From: Pachyseris speciosa
Lineage: Eukaryota; Cnidaria; Anthozoa; Scleractinia; Pachyseridae
Assembly: GCA_016490735.1 (NCBI GenBank)
Contig: JAEMWC010001214.1
Location: forward strand, 159,408-223,407
Reading direction: 5' to 3'
Length of the DNA: 64,000 nucleotides
This document shows positions 1-62,613 of this stretch, in pieces. The first letter of the stretch is position 1. The number at the start of each line of letters is the position of its first letter. A model generated the notes under the pieces. The model was not told where the DNA came from. It saw nothing but the letters and a program-made list of their open reading frames with translations, and made no database searches. A program made the position numbers and the translations under genes.

Positions 1-50392
<50,392 letters not shown>

Positions 50393-50579
50393 CTAAAAAA
50401 ACAAAAAAAAAAAAAGCACCATCGGTTTAGTTACTTTCAGTTCATACGCTGGAGTGGAGAATCCAATGTCATCGTTCATACGAAGCCTTATTATATTTCA
50501 GTGGTAGTCCAAGATTAACTAGGGCTACCTTCACTCAATTCTGATGTCTACGTTATCAACCTATCCGCATTTGGAAGCT

Positions 50580-50725
50580 ACATACAACCAGTTGCAAAAA
50601 TACTTGAGACGGTACATTTAATTCCGACTGAAAAGAGGTGCCACTCCCGCTCCCCTTATCAATGTTGTTGGACCATATTTTCTGTTCGAACAAATGCAAG
50701 GCCATGCAGGCTTAGAAATGACCAA
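50580..50725. repeat. Dispersed repeat copy without insertion
   Basis: It contains ACTTGAGACGGTACATTTAA, TTCCGACTGAAAAGAGGTGC and CAATGTTGTTGGACCATATT, matching 52545-52850 except for the extra 170-bp palindrome in that copy. Confidence 0.75.
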
Positions 50726-52026
50726 GGCTGAAAGTGTATTTTTGTACATTTCGGTGTTGACGTAATCGCAGCTGATTTTAGTGTTTTCTGAGAGCAAGCG
50801 CAAAGATGGCCATGAATTACTATGAAAGGTTGTTTTGCCTTCTGCGGAATAGTTGGACATCATTCTAAGTTACGCAGCTCTATTCGGTTTCAGAAATGAC
50901 GTATGAACCGGTGTTAGATCTACCATGCAATGGTTTCTTTACGTTCTTTGAAATTAACATCACCGCACGTTTTTCTGTGATCGCAAACCATTTAAAGGGC
51001 AAGCCACTGGGGAAGCACTCCGTTGCAGCAAATCGTCTACTGAAAGAAATACTGATAGAACTTCACTTTTAAAAAAGGAATTAACACTGATGACTCAGAA
51101 AGAGAAAACGGTACAGACAATGAAGAAATAGTCAGCTGCTCGGGTGATTCAAAGACAGTTATGACTTCAAACTTCAGTTATGAAGTTTATCTAATAACCT
51201 GCGGCCAAACTGATTTAGAGAAGTTCCTTACAAGGTACTTGTTTGCAAAAGCCGTTATACGTTCTTTCATTAGTACGAACACAAAAGTTAATTAATCGCT
51301 GGGTAACTTTTCGGGACGGATGTCATGGAGTACCACATCAAGGTCTACCATTCAACGGACGATCTACCATAGCAATTGAAAGGGAATGTATGTAGCTCTT
51401 TTATGTTTATCTTGCTTTTATAGTCTGTTATTGAAAACTATTCAGGACTGATTGGAGATAACCACAGTACTAGTGTTTTCCATTCATTTGGCTTTTTGGA
51501 AAAAAGTAACGTGTTCACAACATGTAAGAAACGCCATAGCGCGACAAATGTTCCTGTGTAAGAAAATACAAGTAAATAAAATACTGACTTTCCTTTAATC
51601 AGGTTTATTTTTACCAAAACATAATATGTTTTCAGTCTTCGGCGTGTCTGCCTCTGTTTTGCGCTTATACGTTGAGTCAAAAGTGATTGTCAACAATTCC
51701 CCTTCGCGATAAGCCAACTCTTGAAATGTCTCATGTGTGATACTCAGTCTTACTGCTTGTCTTTTTCATTTAACTCGCGCTTTACTATATTAAAAACGTT
51801 CTCGATACGACTTAAATCTGCCACTACGCTTAGGAATAGCAAACAGTTTTTAATTGGCCAACGTTTCTTACAGCTATCGCGCGAAATCAAAAATCGAATG
51901 CACCCCTTACGTCAAAACGGGCAAACTCAAAACAACACCAATTTCAAGACGCTTTTTCACACAATTTCGGATCAATTAGAACACTAATAAATCTGCAGTT
52001 CTCATACCGTAAAAGCTCTATTAATC

Positions 52027-52036
52027 CCCCCCCCAC

Positions 52037-52068
<32 letters not shown>
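52027..52068. repeat. Poly-C/(CA)n tract
   Basis: C homopolymer with one A, then CACACA repeat. Confidence 0.95.
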
Positions 52069-52544
52069 AATAAGCCCTCCGTTTGGAAGTCGTTTTCTGT
52101 AATAAGCACCCCCTCTCTAACACCCCCCACCCCCTCCCCTTTTGGAACATGAGATTTTGTAATGAGCCCCTCCTATTCCCTCTTACGAATTACACTTCAT
52201 GCAACCCAGTTGGTTTACTTTTAACCAAGTATACACTGAAACACATAATACTGTTTGTTTCTCTTTGTTAAATAATAAAGTTTCACTGCAGTTGTTTGAG
52301 TTTGGTACAAAAATTATTATAAGACGAAAATGGCGTGTTTGAGATTTCAAATAAGCCCCCTTCTCTAGTAAGCCTCTCATCAATGAGGCCTAAAATGAAA
52401 TAAGCCCCCCCGCCTTCCCCCGGGGGGTTTAATAGAGCTTTCACGGTAAGTAAAACTTCAACTTTGAAAATAACTCTGCTGCGCCCATGTAGCCAGCTTC
52501 CATTTGAAAAAAACGACATTTCCTCCTGTACATAAATCAGACAA

Positions 52545-52850
52545 CCAGTTGTAAATATACTTGAGACGGTACACTTAATACACCATTTTGCCAATGATCA
52601 GTTCCTGCTGAATTGTTGGTAGATCCAGTCCTTTGTGAGGGCAAACGGCCATCTTAAGACGTAATTTGAAATTGTAATTTGACCGTTTGCCCCCACGAAG
52701 GACTGGATCTACCCACATTTCACCAGGAACTGATCATTAACAAAATGGTGCATTCCGACTGAAAAGAGGAGCCCCTCCAACGCCCCTTGTCAATGTTGTT
52801 GGACCACACTTTCTGTTCGTGCAAATGGGAGGCCATGCAGAAAATGTGGT
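52545..52850. repeat. Dispersed repeat copy interrupted by a palindromic MITE
   Basis: Sequence homologous to 50580-50725 lies on both sides of the palindrome at 52580-52750. Confidence 0.75.
52580..52750. mobile_element. Palindromic MITE with empty-site evidence
   Basis: CACCATTTTGCCAATGATCA ... AGATCCAGTCCTTTGTGAGG is inverted as CCACGAAGGACTGGATCTAC ... TGATCATTAACAAAATGGTG. The unit is absent from the related repeat at 50.6 kb, which shows it inserted as a unit. Confidence 0.9.
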
Positions 52851-53703
52851 CCAACAGCGGCCTAACAAGGCCGAAACAGCTGTCCATGGCTGCTAATGCT
52901 TTGGCTCAATCTTTGATTTAGTAGACTTAAGGGGTAATGCCCGCTACCATGTGGCCTTAGTGCCCAAATAAAGAGTGACTTCAGCTCACCAGATCATATT
53001 AATTTGTGAGATAATCTTTTTCGATAGAGTCATTTCGTTTTAATAATCATTTGCTCTTTTTGCCTCAAACACAACTTGAAACCAAAGCGAAGCACAACAG
53101 GAAGAAAAGGCAATAACATGGGGGAATAATTTAGAATCGTTGGTTGCTAAAAATATTCTTCCAAAGGACAGTTGAATTCTGGAACCCGGCTACACTGCTG
53201 AAAATTTGGTGAAATTGTCTACGACTAAAACAAACTTGAGTATCGATAAACACGCTTTAGTAAAGTTAAACCGTTTGAAAAATAACTTTCGTACTTTGGC
53301 TGTGTGATGAGACTTAAACTCAGTGTATGTTTATACGACAAGCTGAAATTCTCTGGAGAAATACAGTTGATGATGCGAAAACTGAAGCAGCCAAACGTGC
53401 GGGTTCACAGAATACTGGCCACACCGTAAATCGATAAATTAATCTTTTCGAAACAAATTAAAATTGCACTCTAACAAAAAACTAGACACTTTGGCAAGCA
53501 CAGCATACACAGACTAACTCTTTCACTAACCACAGTTGAGCTCTCGACCTGAGATATTCAGTGGTTTGCTTATACTGCCACAAATTGTGCAAGAGGGTGA
53601 TCATGCATGACAACAAGACTTTTGGGCATGGTTTGTTTACACGCCGTAATAATTATAAGAACATTAGGAGTCTTAACTCGTTTAATGTTTGTTTATTTGA
53701 TGT

Positions 53704-54208
53704 TGGTATAATTGTTTGTTTTGGAAAAATTACTTCTGCAACGAGCGACCCCATGGAAGTTTCTAGTCAAACCATTGACAAGCCCTACCCTTTCCCATTA
53801 ACACAACGCAGTAAACCCACCTAAGGTAATACCTCGGTGACAGCTTACCTTAATGAGTGTTTGAGGGCAAATAATTTCGATGTTCCTCGCTAACATTTCC
53901 TTACTTTCTTGCTACTGCCCTCAGGCACTGGCGTTTTTACTGTTTTTATACTTCAGCGGCATTTTTTCCCCGCCTTGTGCAATATTTTCCCAGTAAATGA
54001 ATCCATGTCTTGCATATCAAGAGTCCTTGGGTATCTATAGAGGTTAGTATTAAACATTTGTGATGCAAAGAGGCAACAACTGAAGGAAGTAATATTTAAC
54101 TGAATATTAGACTCAAAGATGTGATCAATGTCACGCAATCTTCACATGTAAGTGATCACGTGCCGCAAATATTTGATCATGTCTTCGTTTTCTTCCTTAC
54201 TAACATAC
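53704..54208 (-). repeat. Left arm of a large inverted repeat
   Basis: It is inverted relative to 57440-58029. It contains a 61-codon minus-strand frame (53953-54138: HIFESNIQLNITSF, QMFNTNLYRYPRTLDMQDMD, GKILHKAGKKC) also present in the right arm with two amino acid differences. The protein is not recognised. Confidence 0.85.
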
Positions 54209-54230
54209 AAGTTTAGCATATTGGTTTTGA

Positions 54231-54261
<31 letters not shown>

Positions 54262-54437
54262 TTTTGATGCAATACTTTGAATCGTTGTTTACACGCGAAC
54301 ACATTTAGGGCCTGTTTTATGGAGGGAGGGTGCCTCGGCTAACCGAGTTAGCCGGCTAGGAGGGTTGAAACATAGCCCGCCTTTACATGCAACTCATCTA
54401 CGCGGGATAGTCAGTGGCAGGGTCGTAACGAGGTATA

Positions 54438-54515
54438 TGGGATCAGGGATCACATCTCTGGGGTCAGGGATCACAGCCCCGGGATCTGGGATCACAGCCC
54501 AGGGATCTGGGATCA
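54438..54515. repeat. Short tandem array, unit about 21-27 bp
   Basis: Four units built on GGGATCAGGGATCACA / GGGATCTGGGATCACAGCCC. Confidence 0.85.
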
Positions 54516-55162
54516 GTAATTTTTTGAGGGACTGACAGTAGCCTTAAACAATATTTAAATTGCACATCTGGTGTGGTGAACTTCGACTTGCTGAGAAATG
54601 GGATACCTCCGCGCTGTTCTTGACGCTTCTGAGTGTACTCAAGAGTACTTGCTTACATGTGGTCTGTGGTATCATCATTTTATATACTGTATTGATGCAC
54701 GGGGAAACTGAAGAAGAAGAGTCGCGATCGACGGTATGGTGATTCTACTGCTACTTTGCAACTGATTTGCTTAAGTTTATTGTATTTCGTATTTGCCGGC
54801 TAAAATTCGCGTTTTGGTACCTTTATTCCTATTCTCCGGAGCGTTCACAGCACCATTCTTGAAGACGCTCCAGCAGTCGGTCGGTACAGTTCATTGCAGT
54901 TTTTATTAGGTTGATGGTGGTGTAAGTTCTGTAATATATCTTTTCGTTCTATTCAGCGTAACATACGATTTTTGTCTATAATGCAGTGGGACAACTGTAT
55001 GGTGTGTAATCCGAAGATCGTGCGATAATACGCGAGCATAATAATAAAATAATGATCTCAAGAGGCGGAGAATACATTGCAATTTTACTATATAAATATC
55101 ATAGTAAAATTAATGCTTTTTGCAGTCAATGTTCAGCAACGTTTTTGATTCTCTATCTTCGG

Positions 55163-55272
55163 TAGCCTGCGTAGCTCGCGAAATCTGTTGAGGAGCGCGC
55201 GCGAGGAAAATAGGGCGGAGGGCAAAAGATCGCTCGAGCGCTTCCGAACAAAACCGCCAGCTACGCAGGCTA
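55163..55272. mobile_element. TAGCCTGCGTAGCT-type MITE, about 110 bp
   Basis: TAGCCTGCGTAGCT is inverted as AGCTACGCAGGCTA. GC-rich interior with CGCGAAATCTGTTGAGGAGC. Confidence 0.85.
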
Positions 55273-55628
55273 AGATCGCGGCATGATGACATGGATAGTA
55301 TGCTACATAAAAGCTTTTTTATCTGTATATACACGTTTCCTAAATTCAATAATTAACCTGAGAGTCATGCTATCTGATTATGTACTTCCTAAGTGCCACT
55401 GTTAAAAGATATTGTATATAAAAAACAATAATGAGAAAGCTGCTTCCAGTATTTATAATCCACAATCGAATGTTTTAGAAGGTGGTCTTTTTATACTTAT
55501 CATTAGAACCGCTGGTCAGTACATGCAAGCTATAGGACCTTCTTTGAGAATAGGCGTGGGAGTTGCCTTCCATAATTTTCTGTAAGCCGGGTACACGGCA
55601 AAGACTCAGAGTGTCCCTTGAAGAGAAC

Positions 55629-55793
55629 TAGCCTGAAATTTGGGGCCGTATTCCCATTCCTTGCGTGGCAGGCGCTGGTAAAGGAAAAGAGAAGGGGAAA
55701 GCGCGCGCACTCGGTGCGCGCTCTCCTCTCACTTCGCTTCGCTTCCCGCTTTCCCCCTTCCCATTCCTTTTGTAGCACCTGCTACGCAGGCTA
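55629..55793. mobile_element. TAGCCTG-type MITE, about 165 bp
   Basis: It starts TAGCCTGAAATTTGG and ends CCTGCTACGCAGGCTA. The interior is a stem (CGCGCGCACTCGGTGCGCGC) flanked by GGAAAAGAGAAGGGGAAAGC and its approximate inverse. Confidence 0.75.
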
Positions 55794-56854
55794 TTCCTGA
55801 AGTGGCATACCACATTTGCGCCTATTACGCTGAAAGAATTCCCACGTGATTGCTCAAAGTGGGAAAACTTATTTTTTAACTTAGACGCCTCCTTCTCTGC
55901 TAGCCAGGACCTATGGTACTCAGAAATTAACCACATTTTCATAGGACAGCGAAAAGAAGTTTATTAAGTTACGATTTATAGTTAGCGGCAAGCGTAACGT
56001 GTCGTAAAAATAACTAGCAGTGTGAATGGCGAAGCGCCAAAAAGTCATAGCTGGCGAATCAGAGGACAGTGAAAGTGAGGAGTAGGAAGATGAGAATGCG
56101 AAAGACAACGGCTTCTCACGCGCAGCCCACAAGCAGAATATGGTTGAAGCTGAACGCAGTAGATCTGGGAGAAGAGTGACCAGATATCTTTTATAAATCC
56201 ATATAAACCCTTAAACCTTTTCAATTTAAACTCCAAGCAATTTGAATGTACTTCCTTTCGAACATACTCCTTTAAATTGGATTGATTAGAAATTTACAGC
56301 AGTTTTTAGTCTTGGATTGAAACTATTTAAACTTAAATTTTGCGCGATCCAGCCAAGACAGTACCGCCATCTTAAACTATGTTCTTACTGTCCAAGTTGA
56401 AAAAAAGTAAAAACAAAAACCATCAAACAAACCATTGCTTATAAGAAAAGACAATTCTGTCTTCTCCGTGAAGTATGAACGAACAAGATTAGTGCACAAA
56501 TGACTGTATGTTGACCAATTTAAATAAAGTTTGCTGTGCAGGAAATTTTTTCGGCCCTGCGCCCACACAAGAATTGCCGCCTCAAGTTCAAAGTAGATGG
56601 GGTATAGGGGCCGAGGTTAGGGTGTGGTTTCAAACATGTGATTAGACGTACAGACTTTGATCGGTTTTTACTTCCCTCGAATTTCAGTTTTTTTTTATTT
56701 TGCCTTCACCCTTAATGCGCTTAAATCAATCCCGGCTTCGCGGTGTCTCTTTTTATCGCTCACACATGTCTTACCGGGTCTGTTCACTGTGCCCCTGACG
56801 AGAATGAAAGACCTGAACTGAAATATAGTTTTAATGAGCGTATTTTGATATCAT

Positions 56855-57373
56855 GTGTATTTTTATATCATGATGGAAAATCTTATAACCTCAATTGTTG
56901 CGTTGGCCTTTAAATGGAACGTTGAATGTTTTGTGTGTAACATCAACGGGAAAAACAGATTGTTCTCTCAGAAAACAGATTCTTACCCTCTCCCTAATCA
57001 GAAAAAAATTCTCCGTCCCCAAATTAAGATCATCTGGTCGGAGAGTGACGAAGGGGAAATTGCATTACACTCACCTGGCCGAGAGTTACTTCTTGCGCTT
57101 AGGAAATTATTAGACAAGAAACTAAATGAATATCAAGAAGTTGCTCAAGGAGGTAGGTTGGGCGGGGGCAGCTGGAAGATATTGAAAAAACGTCCTGTGT
57201 GGGTGAAGGCCGAAAAAAAACTGCAGAGCAAATTTATTCACAACCGTGTACTTTTACAAAACGCTTCTCACTGGTCAACATCCGTTTCCCTTGCATGCGC
57301 AAGTGATGCTGGATCGCTTTTTGTCGTAACCGCTCACCTTGGGGACATCTTTACTTCTTTTGCTGGTTCATAA
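56855..57373 (+). CDS. Unrecognised open frame
   Basis: 172 codons between the inverted arms. It contains MENLITSIVALAFKWNVECF, IIWSESDEGEIALHSPGREL, LLALRKLLDKKLNEYQEVA and TSVSLACASDAGSLFVV. No family was recognised and no splice context supports it. The charged middle (KLLDKKLNEY) looks protein-like. Confidence 0.3.
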   Translation: MYFYIMMENLITSIVALAFKWNVECFVCNINGKNRLFSQKTDSYPLPNQKKILRPQIKIIWSESDEGEIALHSPGRELLLALRKLLDKKLNEYQEVAQGGRLGGGSWKILKKRPVWVKAEKKLQSKFIHNRVLLQNASHWSTSVSLACASDAGSLFVVTAHLGDIFTSFAGS

Positions 57374-57439
57374 ATCTACCGTCTACGGAAAGCATTTGAG
57401 TTGAGCGCCCAGTCCTTTGATAGCAAGTCTTTAAAACAT

Positions 57440-58029
57440 GTATGTTAGTAAGGAAGAAAGTGAAGACATGATCAAGGCGCAAAACATCCACGCGGATGTA
57501 TTTGCGGCACGTGATCACTTACATGTAAAGATTGCGTGACATCGATCACATCTTTGAGTTTAATATTCAGTTAAATATTAGTTCCTTCAGTTGTTGCCTC
57601 TTTGCATCACAAATGTTTAATACAAACCTCTATAGATACCCAAGGACTCTTGATATGCAAGACATGGATTCATTTACTGGGAAAATATTGCACAAGGCGG
57701 GGAAAAAATGCCGCTGCCCTATATAAACGCCAGTTCCTGAGGGCAGTAGCAAGAAAGTAAGGAAATGTTAGCGAGGAACATCGAAATTATTTGCCCTCAA
57801 ACACTCATTTTGAAGGTAAGCTGTCACCGAGGTATTACCTTAGGTGGGTTTACTGCGTAGTGTTAATGGGAAATGGCAGGGCTTTTCAATGGTTTGACTA
57901 GAAAGCGAGCGAAAGCGAGTCGAGTTGTTCACATTCCCGGTTAATCAAAATCACTTTGAAGGTCAAATTGGGTCAACTTCCATGGGGTGGCTCGTTGCAG
58001 AAGTAATTTTTCCAAAGCAAACAATTATA
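57440..58029 (+). repeat. Right arm of a large inverted repeat
   Basis: Inverse copy of 53704-54208 with an extra stretch of about 80 bp near 57900-57980 (GCGAGCGAAAGCGAGTCGAG). The shared frame lies at 57532-57726 on the plus strand, so the two copies face outward from the spacer. Confidence 0.85.
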
Positions 58030-58687
58030 CCACGTTCAAATACTTCTCTTTTACTTGCTAGAATTGAATTTTGAAAGAATTTTAAGTAATACCGAGCATG
58101 CTTTGAGATGTTTGAGAACGGTATAGTATTTTTGATTTTCAAAGTTTGGAAATTTCGCTTCTCTTCGATTGGGAATTATAATTATAAGCCTAAAGTATCA
58201 TCAAAGCAGCTTAGCAGTAACTCCTAAATGAAATTATAGCCTAAGGAAACCATAATTTGTTATGCACCTTCACGCGAGTTCGATTCTCCGATCAGGAAAG
58301 TTGACCTCATTTTTGTGATTTTACGGCTTCACGGGTTGTCGACGGTTTTCGAAATTTTCTCAAAAATGTAAAAAGTCTAGAAACCTAAAACTTTATATCA
58401 CAATATCTGTAGAAAGGCCCAATTTTTCAACCTTGTGCCACATTTTTTACAATCTCACTCGGTCGTTACAGAGAGTCACTCTTAAAAGCCTGCGAGAAAC
58501 TGCTCAAAAATATGAAAATCGTTTCTTTCTGGAAGATGATAGAGTTTCTAGATGATGAAGAGCCCCTGCCATCACTGGAAGATTTTTTTAGATTACACAG
58601 TCGATGTATGCGATCGGAGAATCGCGTGCTGTGCTAACGATCTTACTCATCATAGTAAAGTCAAGCTTTTATAAGCTTAAATATTTG

Positions 58688-58738
58688 TAGCCTGTGTCAC
58701 AGCCGCCTCTCACCGGAAAAACGCTGTGACACAGGCTA
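58688..58738. mobile_element. 51-bp hairpin with TAGCCTGTG ends
   Basis: TAGCCTGTGTCACAGC and its exact inverse GCTGTGACACAGGCTA flank a 19-base loop. It is the shortest relative of the TAGCCTG elements at 55.2 and 55.6 kb. Confidence 0.85.
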
Positions 58739-59232
58739 AAATATTTGCCTTTTTGTTTTTCATTGAACAGAATTGTCAACTCCTTACTTGGAAGTCCAGA
58801 TGCCTTGTTAATCACGTGTTTTATTTTGTTTTCTTGAAGAGCAAAGTCGGACAAGTAATCCAAAACATACCCGTTCAATTCTACAAAGGATAAACGAGGC
58901 AGTTGAAGAAAGCGATTTAGGGGAGGAAAACATGACCTCACACACTCCTCTTTCTTCAAAAAACAACATATCCTTATAGCAATCTCCTCCGGGCAGACGT
59001 CGATTTTTGTTTCTTCTAACTCTTCGTGGACCGGTCTTCCACCTTATCGGCGCCGCCATCTGGGATGCAGGATTTGCCAGTCGCTTCGCTTTTTCTCTCC
59101 TTCTCATCTCTCACTTATTATAGCGATCGCGAACGACTGGGGACGAGGCAGATCGGGTTTGCAGAAGCTATTTTCGGTGACCACTTAATTTGTTTCGCAT
59201 GCTGCTTTTACTGTGGGCGCTTTGCAAATGCT

Positions 59233-59358
59233 GTTGTAGTTCAATTTTATCCTTGGTTCATTTTTTATTTTCTTTTGTTCTTGTGTATTGTAATGCATGA
59301 TAATGAGGACAAAACAAAGGAAAAAAAAATTGAACCAAGGATAAAATTGAACCACAAC
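59233..59358. mobile_element. 126-bp palindromic MITE
   Basis: GTTGTAGTTCAATTTTATCC is inverted as GGATAAAATTGAACCACAAC, with CCTTGGTTCA/TGAACCAAGG and the rest of both arms pairing. Frames on both strands across it (59026-59421) are shadows of the palindrome. Confidence 0.9.
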
Positions 59359-60395
59359 AATGCTACTTGTGTCAAGTTTTAACTTGCTTCGCTCGATGCT
59401 TCTTCCATCATTTCTAGTCATTTGTAAGGTTGTCTCATTTTCTCAGAATTTTTCTTTTAATGTTCAACGACTTATCACCATGGGAAAGCGTTGCCAAGCT
59501 CAAATTTTGTGTAAATCTTCTGCTAAGGACAGTCTTTTTGAGGGAGTCTACTTTCCTACTTGGTTTACCGGGCAGAAGGCGGTAATCTCCCAGGCGAATT
59601 TCAGAGGCTGTCTCTGTAAAACCATCCACTCAATTTGCCTGATACTCTGGTAACTGAAAGACTTTATCAAGGTTAGAATAAAAACAATTTGGTTCGAATC
59701 GAAACGGTTTTTTGGTGGAGTTAAGAACCATAAAATATTTCGCCCGGTCAGCGCCCGTCGCAACGTCTACTTAAAGCATAAAATTGGTATTTTTCGTGGC
59801 GCTGTAAAATATTTGATTCGCATCATTCAGCAATGGATCTTACGTCAATTCACTTATTAACGTTTGCAGTTGTGCGAGAAACAAAAGATTTCTCTTGATT
59901 TATGTTTCAAGACGAAATCAAGCATATTACTAAACACTATCAATCGCTGTCCAACGATGGCCGGAAATGGCCTCTCTCAGTTCAAGAGCTATTGTTTTGA
60001 AAGTTTGGGCCTTGTTGAACACTCTAGTCTACACAGCCCAAAAGTGTAGTCCTGTATTGACAAAAATTATGCAAAATCCCCTGTACGTTTTCAGTATTTC
60101 TAAAGTTATGACCGTTTGTAAAAACACATGTACGAGCAGTTACGACTTTGACGCCTACAACAAAATTGACATATCTCGGGCAGATTTTATCATAAGTACA
60201 GCTCACGTGCTTCCAACTGGGGTTTATTTTCACCATCAGCCATTTCCCAAGACTTTCAATGACTGAATCGAGCAGTAGTTCCGGTAAATAGGTGTTTATT
60301 GCTCTCGAAACGTGAGAATGAAACGGCTTTTATCGAGTTTCTTGTAAGCGAACCTGAATCTCGATTCCACGGCCACATTTTTGTGATAAATATTC

Positions 60396-60513
60396 CATCG
60401 AAACATCTTTTTAGAGCCGGGTTTCTTCGTGAATCAGTCAATTAACTATCCAAATCTTGTATTAAGGAGAAAACCGTGATTAGAAGGCTTAGATATTTTG
60501 AAGAAACTGACAC
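60396..60513. repeat. Direct repeat, copy 1
   Basis: Shared with 62775-62890: GAGCCGGGTTTCTTCGTGAA, CAATTAACTATCCAAATCTT and GTATTAAGGAGAAAACCGTG, at roughly 85 percent by eye. Confidence 0.8.
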
Positions 60514-60733
60514 ATTTAGATCGTTGGAACACGAGGGGTTTACTGAAACTAGGAAAGAAAGAATATGGAATACGGAATACGGAATTCGGATTCAGAACCC
60601 GAAATTGGAATGCAGGAATCTAGAACCTGGAGTGCGGAAATCAGAAAGAGCTCACATATAGGAGCACATTTGAAACCAAATAAATGTTTCGGAAGATGAT
60701 CGAACTCTATACCAACCCCAACAAATCTCTTTG

Positions 60734-60820
60734 CAACCTCGTTCCCAGGGTCTCTCCTCTTCCCGTCCCCTGGAGCGAGAGAGAAGAGACCCTGGTTGGG
60801 TCTGGTCACGTGTCTCCCAG
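60734..60820 (+). mobile_element. CCTCGTTCCCAGGGTCTC-type repeat, plus orientation
   Basis: CAACCTCGTTCCCAGGGTCT ... GAGAAGAGACCCTGGTTGGG ... GGTCACGTGTCTC. The internal GGGTCTC/GAGACCC pair can form a hairpin. Its inverse is at 62614-62698. Confidence 0.8.
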
Positions 60821-61387
60821 AATCTGGGAGATTACAAATAAACAAGTCGAGGGAGGGGCGGATTAGTGTGAAAAATTTTCTCTACTGAGCCTAGGGGAGA
60901 ACAGGAATGTACGGAAAGCCATCGAAGGGTGTGAGCACTGTTGCACTGTTATCCGCGAAGCACGGACCATGTCAAGTGGGATAAATCCTGATAAAAGAAC
61001 GACGTTGCCTAAAGAGCAACTCTAATCAAGCCATTCCCGGCAACTGACGAGATCCACAAGGGAGGATCGAAACCATGGTCTTGCCTGTCATTTCATGGCG
61101 TACTCAAAACACAGCCAATAAACTGGCATTAACAAAAGGAGGAAACTACTAAGAACCGCAGTTACAGAGCGGAGCGAAACGATCACAGACAAAAACACAG
61201 CCGTAACCAAAGCTAAGTGATCAATTTCTGCTGTGTAGCTCTTTTAGAAACTACAGTGCTAAAGAAAGGATCGAAAGACAGATAGCCGTGATAGGAACAC
61301 TGAACATCTTGATCTTGCTGCCGGGCCCGGCAATATAAAATATTGTGAATGGTATATGAAATGAATCATATATGAACTGCGGAAATG

Positions 61388-61557
61388 AAATCAAATGAAG
61401 AATGATCCTTGCAGTTGTGAACGCAATTTATGCAATTGCGAAAAGAAGCCTGAAAAAATTTCAGGAACCCCGTTGAAGTCCTGAATTTTTTTCAGGCTTC
61501 TTTTCGCAATTGCATAAATTGCGTTCACAACTGCGAGGATCATTCTTCATTTGATTT
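61388..61557. repeat. Near-perfect 170-bp palindrome derived from a tRNA-SINE tail
   Basis: Left arm AAATCAAATGAAGAATGATC ... GAAAAGAAGCCTGAAAAAAT and right arm ATTTTTTTCAGGCTTCTTTT ... GATCATTCTTCATTTGATTT pair over about 78 bp with very few mismatches. The loop is about 12 bases (ACCCCGTTGAAG). Both arms carry the tail sequence seen in the SINEs at 16.3 and 40.3 kb. Confidence 0.9.
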
Positions 61558-62613
61558 AATATAAATATTGCAAGATAATCACACGGCTAAAACGCTATCC
61601 TTACAAACTTAAGATAACAAGACTGGCTGTACGGTCAACGGACGAACTGAAATGAGCCAAACCAAACGCCTCGAAGGACGTGAAAACCACAGTCGCTAAA
61701 CAGAAACAACACGGGTTCCAACAAACAGGCGTTTGATAACCCAGAAATGACCTTTGAGGTCAAAATAACTAAAATACAAAGCACTAACATCCTCTGAATC
61801 ATCATGTTAACCCGCTGAAAACATACACGAAGCTAAATCGGTCAAAAGACGGCCAAATGATCAATTCTCCGTTGGCAAGCCAAACTTCACCGACGCAGCA
61901 CCACAGACGCCAAAATAATGCATACTACGAAACAAAACAGTCGCTCATTTGCACAGTGGTAAACGTAACGAGCATTTTGTCAGCTGAAGTTTGTTCGAAA
62001 TTTATATTTTGTCGATGTGCAGCGGCTCGGAAAGAAGAAGAAATAAATGAGCTATATTTTTCAGAGGCTGTCGAAGATCAAAAATCTTGACCGTGAAAAT
62101 CTTCTGAGGCGCTTTTCACAGGAAACGATTATCATTCTTCTCATATGTACCACACCACGTTGATTTGTTACAGCATGAATTCGGATGCGTCAAAACCAAT
62201 GTGTTAACGAATAAAAGGGAAACTTTTACACAGCAACCATGAAGAGTTCATGAGCATATTAGGATTCTTTATATCTTTCTCATATGCCGTCTCAGCCGGG
62301 TCGGGAACACGCTATCCTTATCAGATAAGACACTAACTTGCGGTTGCGTTTCGCATCACTCCATGCTCGCCTTGCGATACTAAACCAACGATGGTGATCG
62401 AAAGCTTTTTGGATATCAGAGAAATAAACTTTTTAGTTCCAACGGATGAGAGTTGTTTTGAAACCGATAACTTTCCCAGAACCCAGTCGATCGGCAGACT
62501 CCATAAAATTGTCAGCGAGTAGAGAACACGAAAGCCTCGCTTGGATTTTGACAAAAGGAACGGCGACAAAATATTGAGATATAAGGACCCCTCCCTAACG
62601 TCTTCAATTGTCT

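Larger units (their letters stand above)
50393..53700. other. Region right of the most distal LRR exon
   Basis: I searched both strands for more LRR exons, LDLa-type cysteine patterns and a signal peptide and found none that I can support. It holds repeats (50.58-50.72, 52.02-52.06 and 52.54-52.84 kb) and otherwise nothing recognised. Confidence 0.45.
54209..57439. other. 3.2-kb spacer between inverted arms
   Basis: It contains a TTGA microsatellite (54236-54262), a 24-27-bp tandem array, two TAGCCTG-type MITEs and a 172-codon plus-strand frame at 56855-57373 that I do not recognise (NGKNRLFSQKTDS, SPGRELLLALRKLLDKKLNE). No convincing gene. Confidence 0.5.

Noticed and set aside
53561..53824. 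Plus-strand frame of 87 codons
   Set aside because: It overlaps the outer edge of the left inverted arm and has no recognisable domain.
59026..59421. Overlapping frames on both strands
   Set aside because: Shared text such as VVQFYPWF arises from the 126-bp palindrome.
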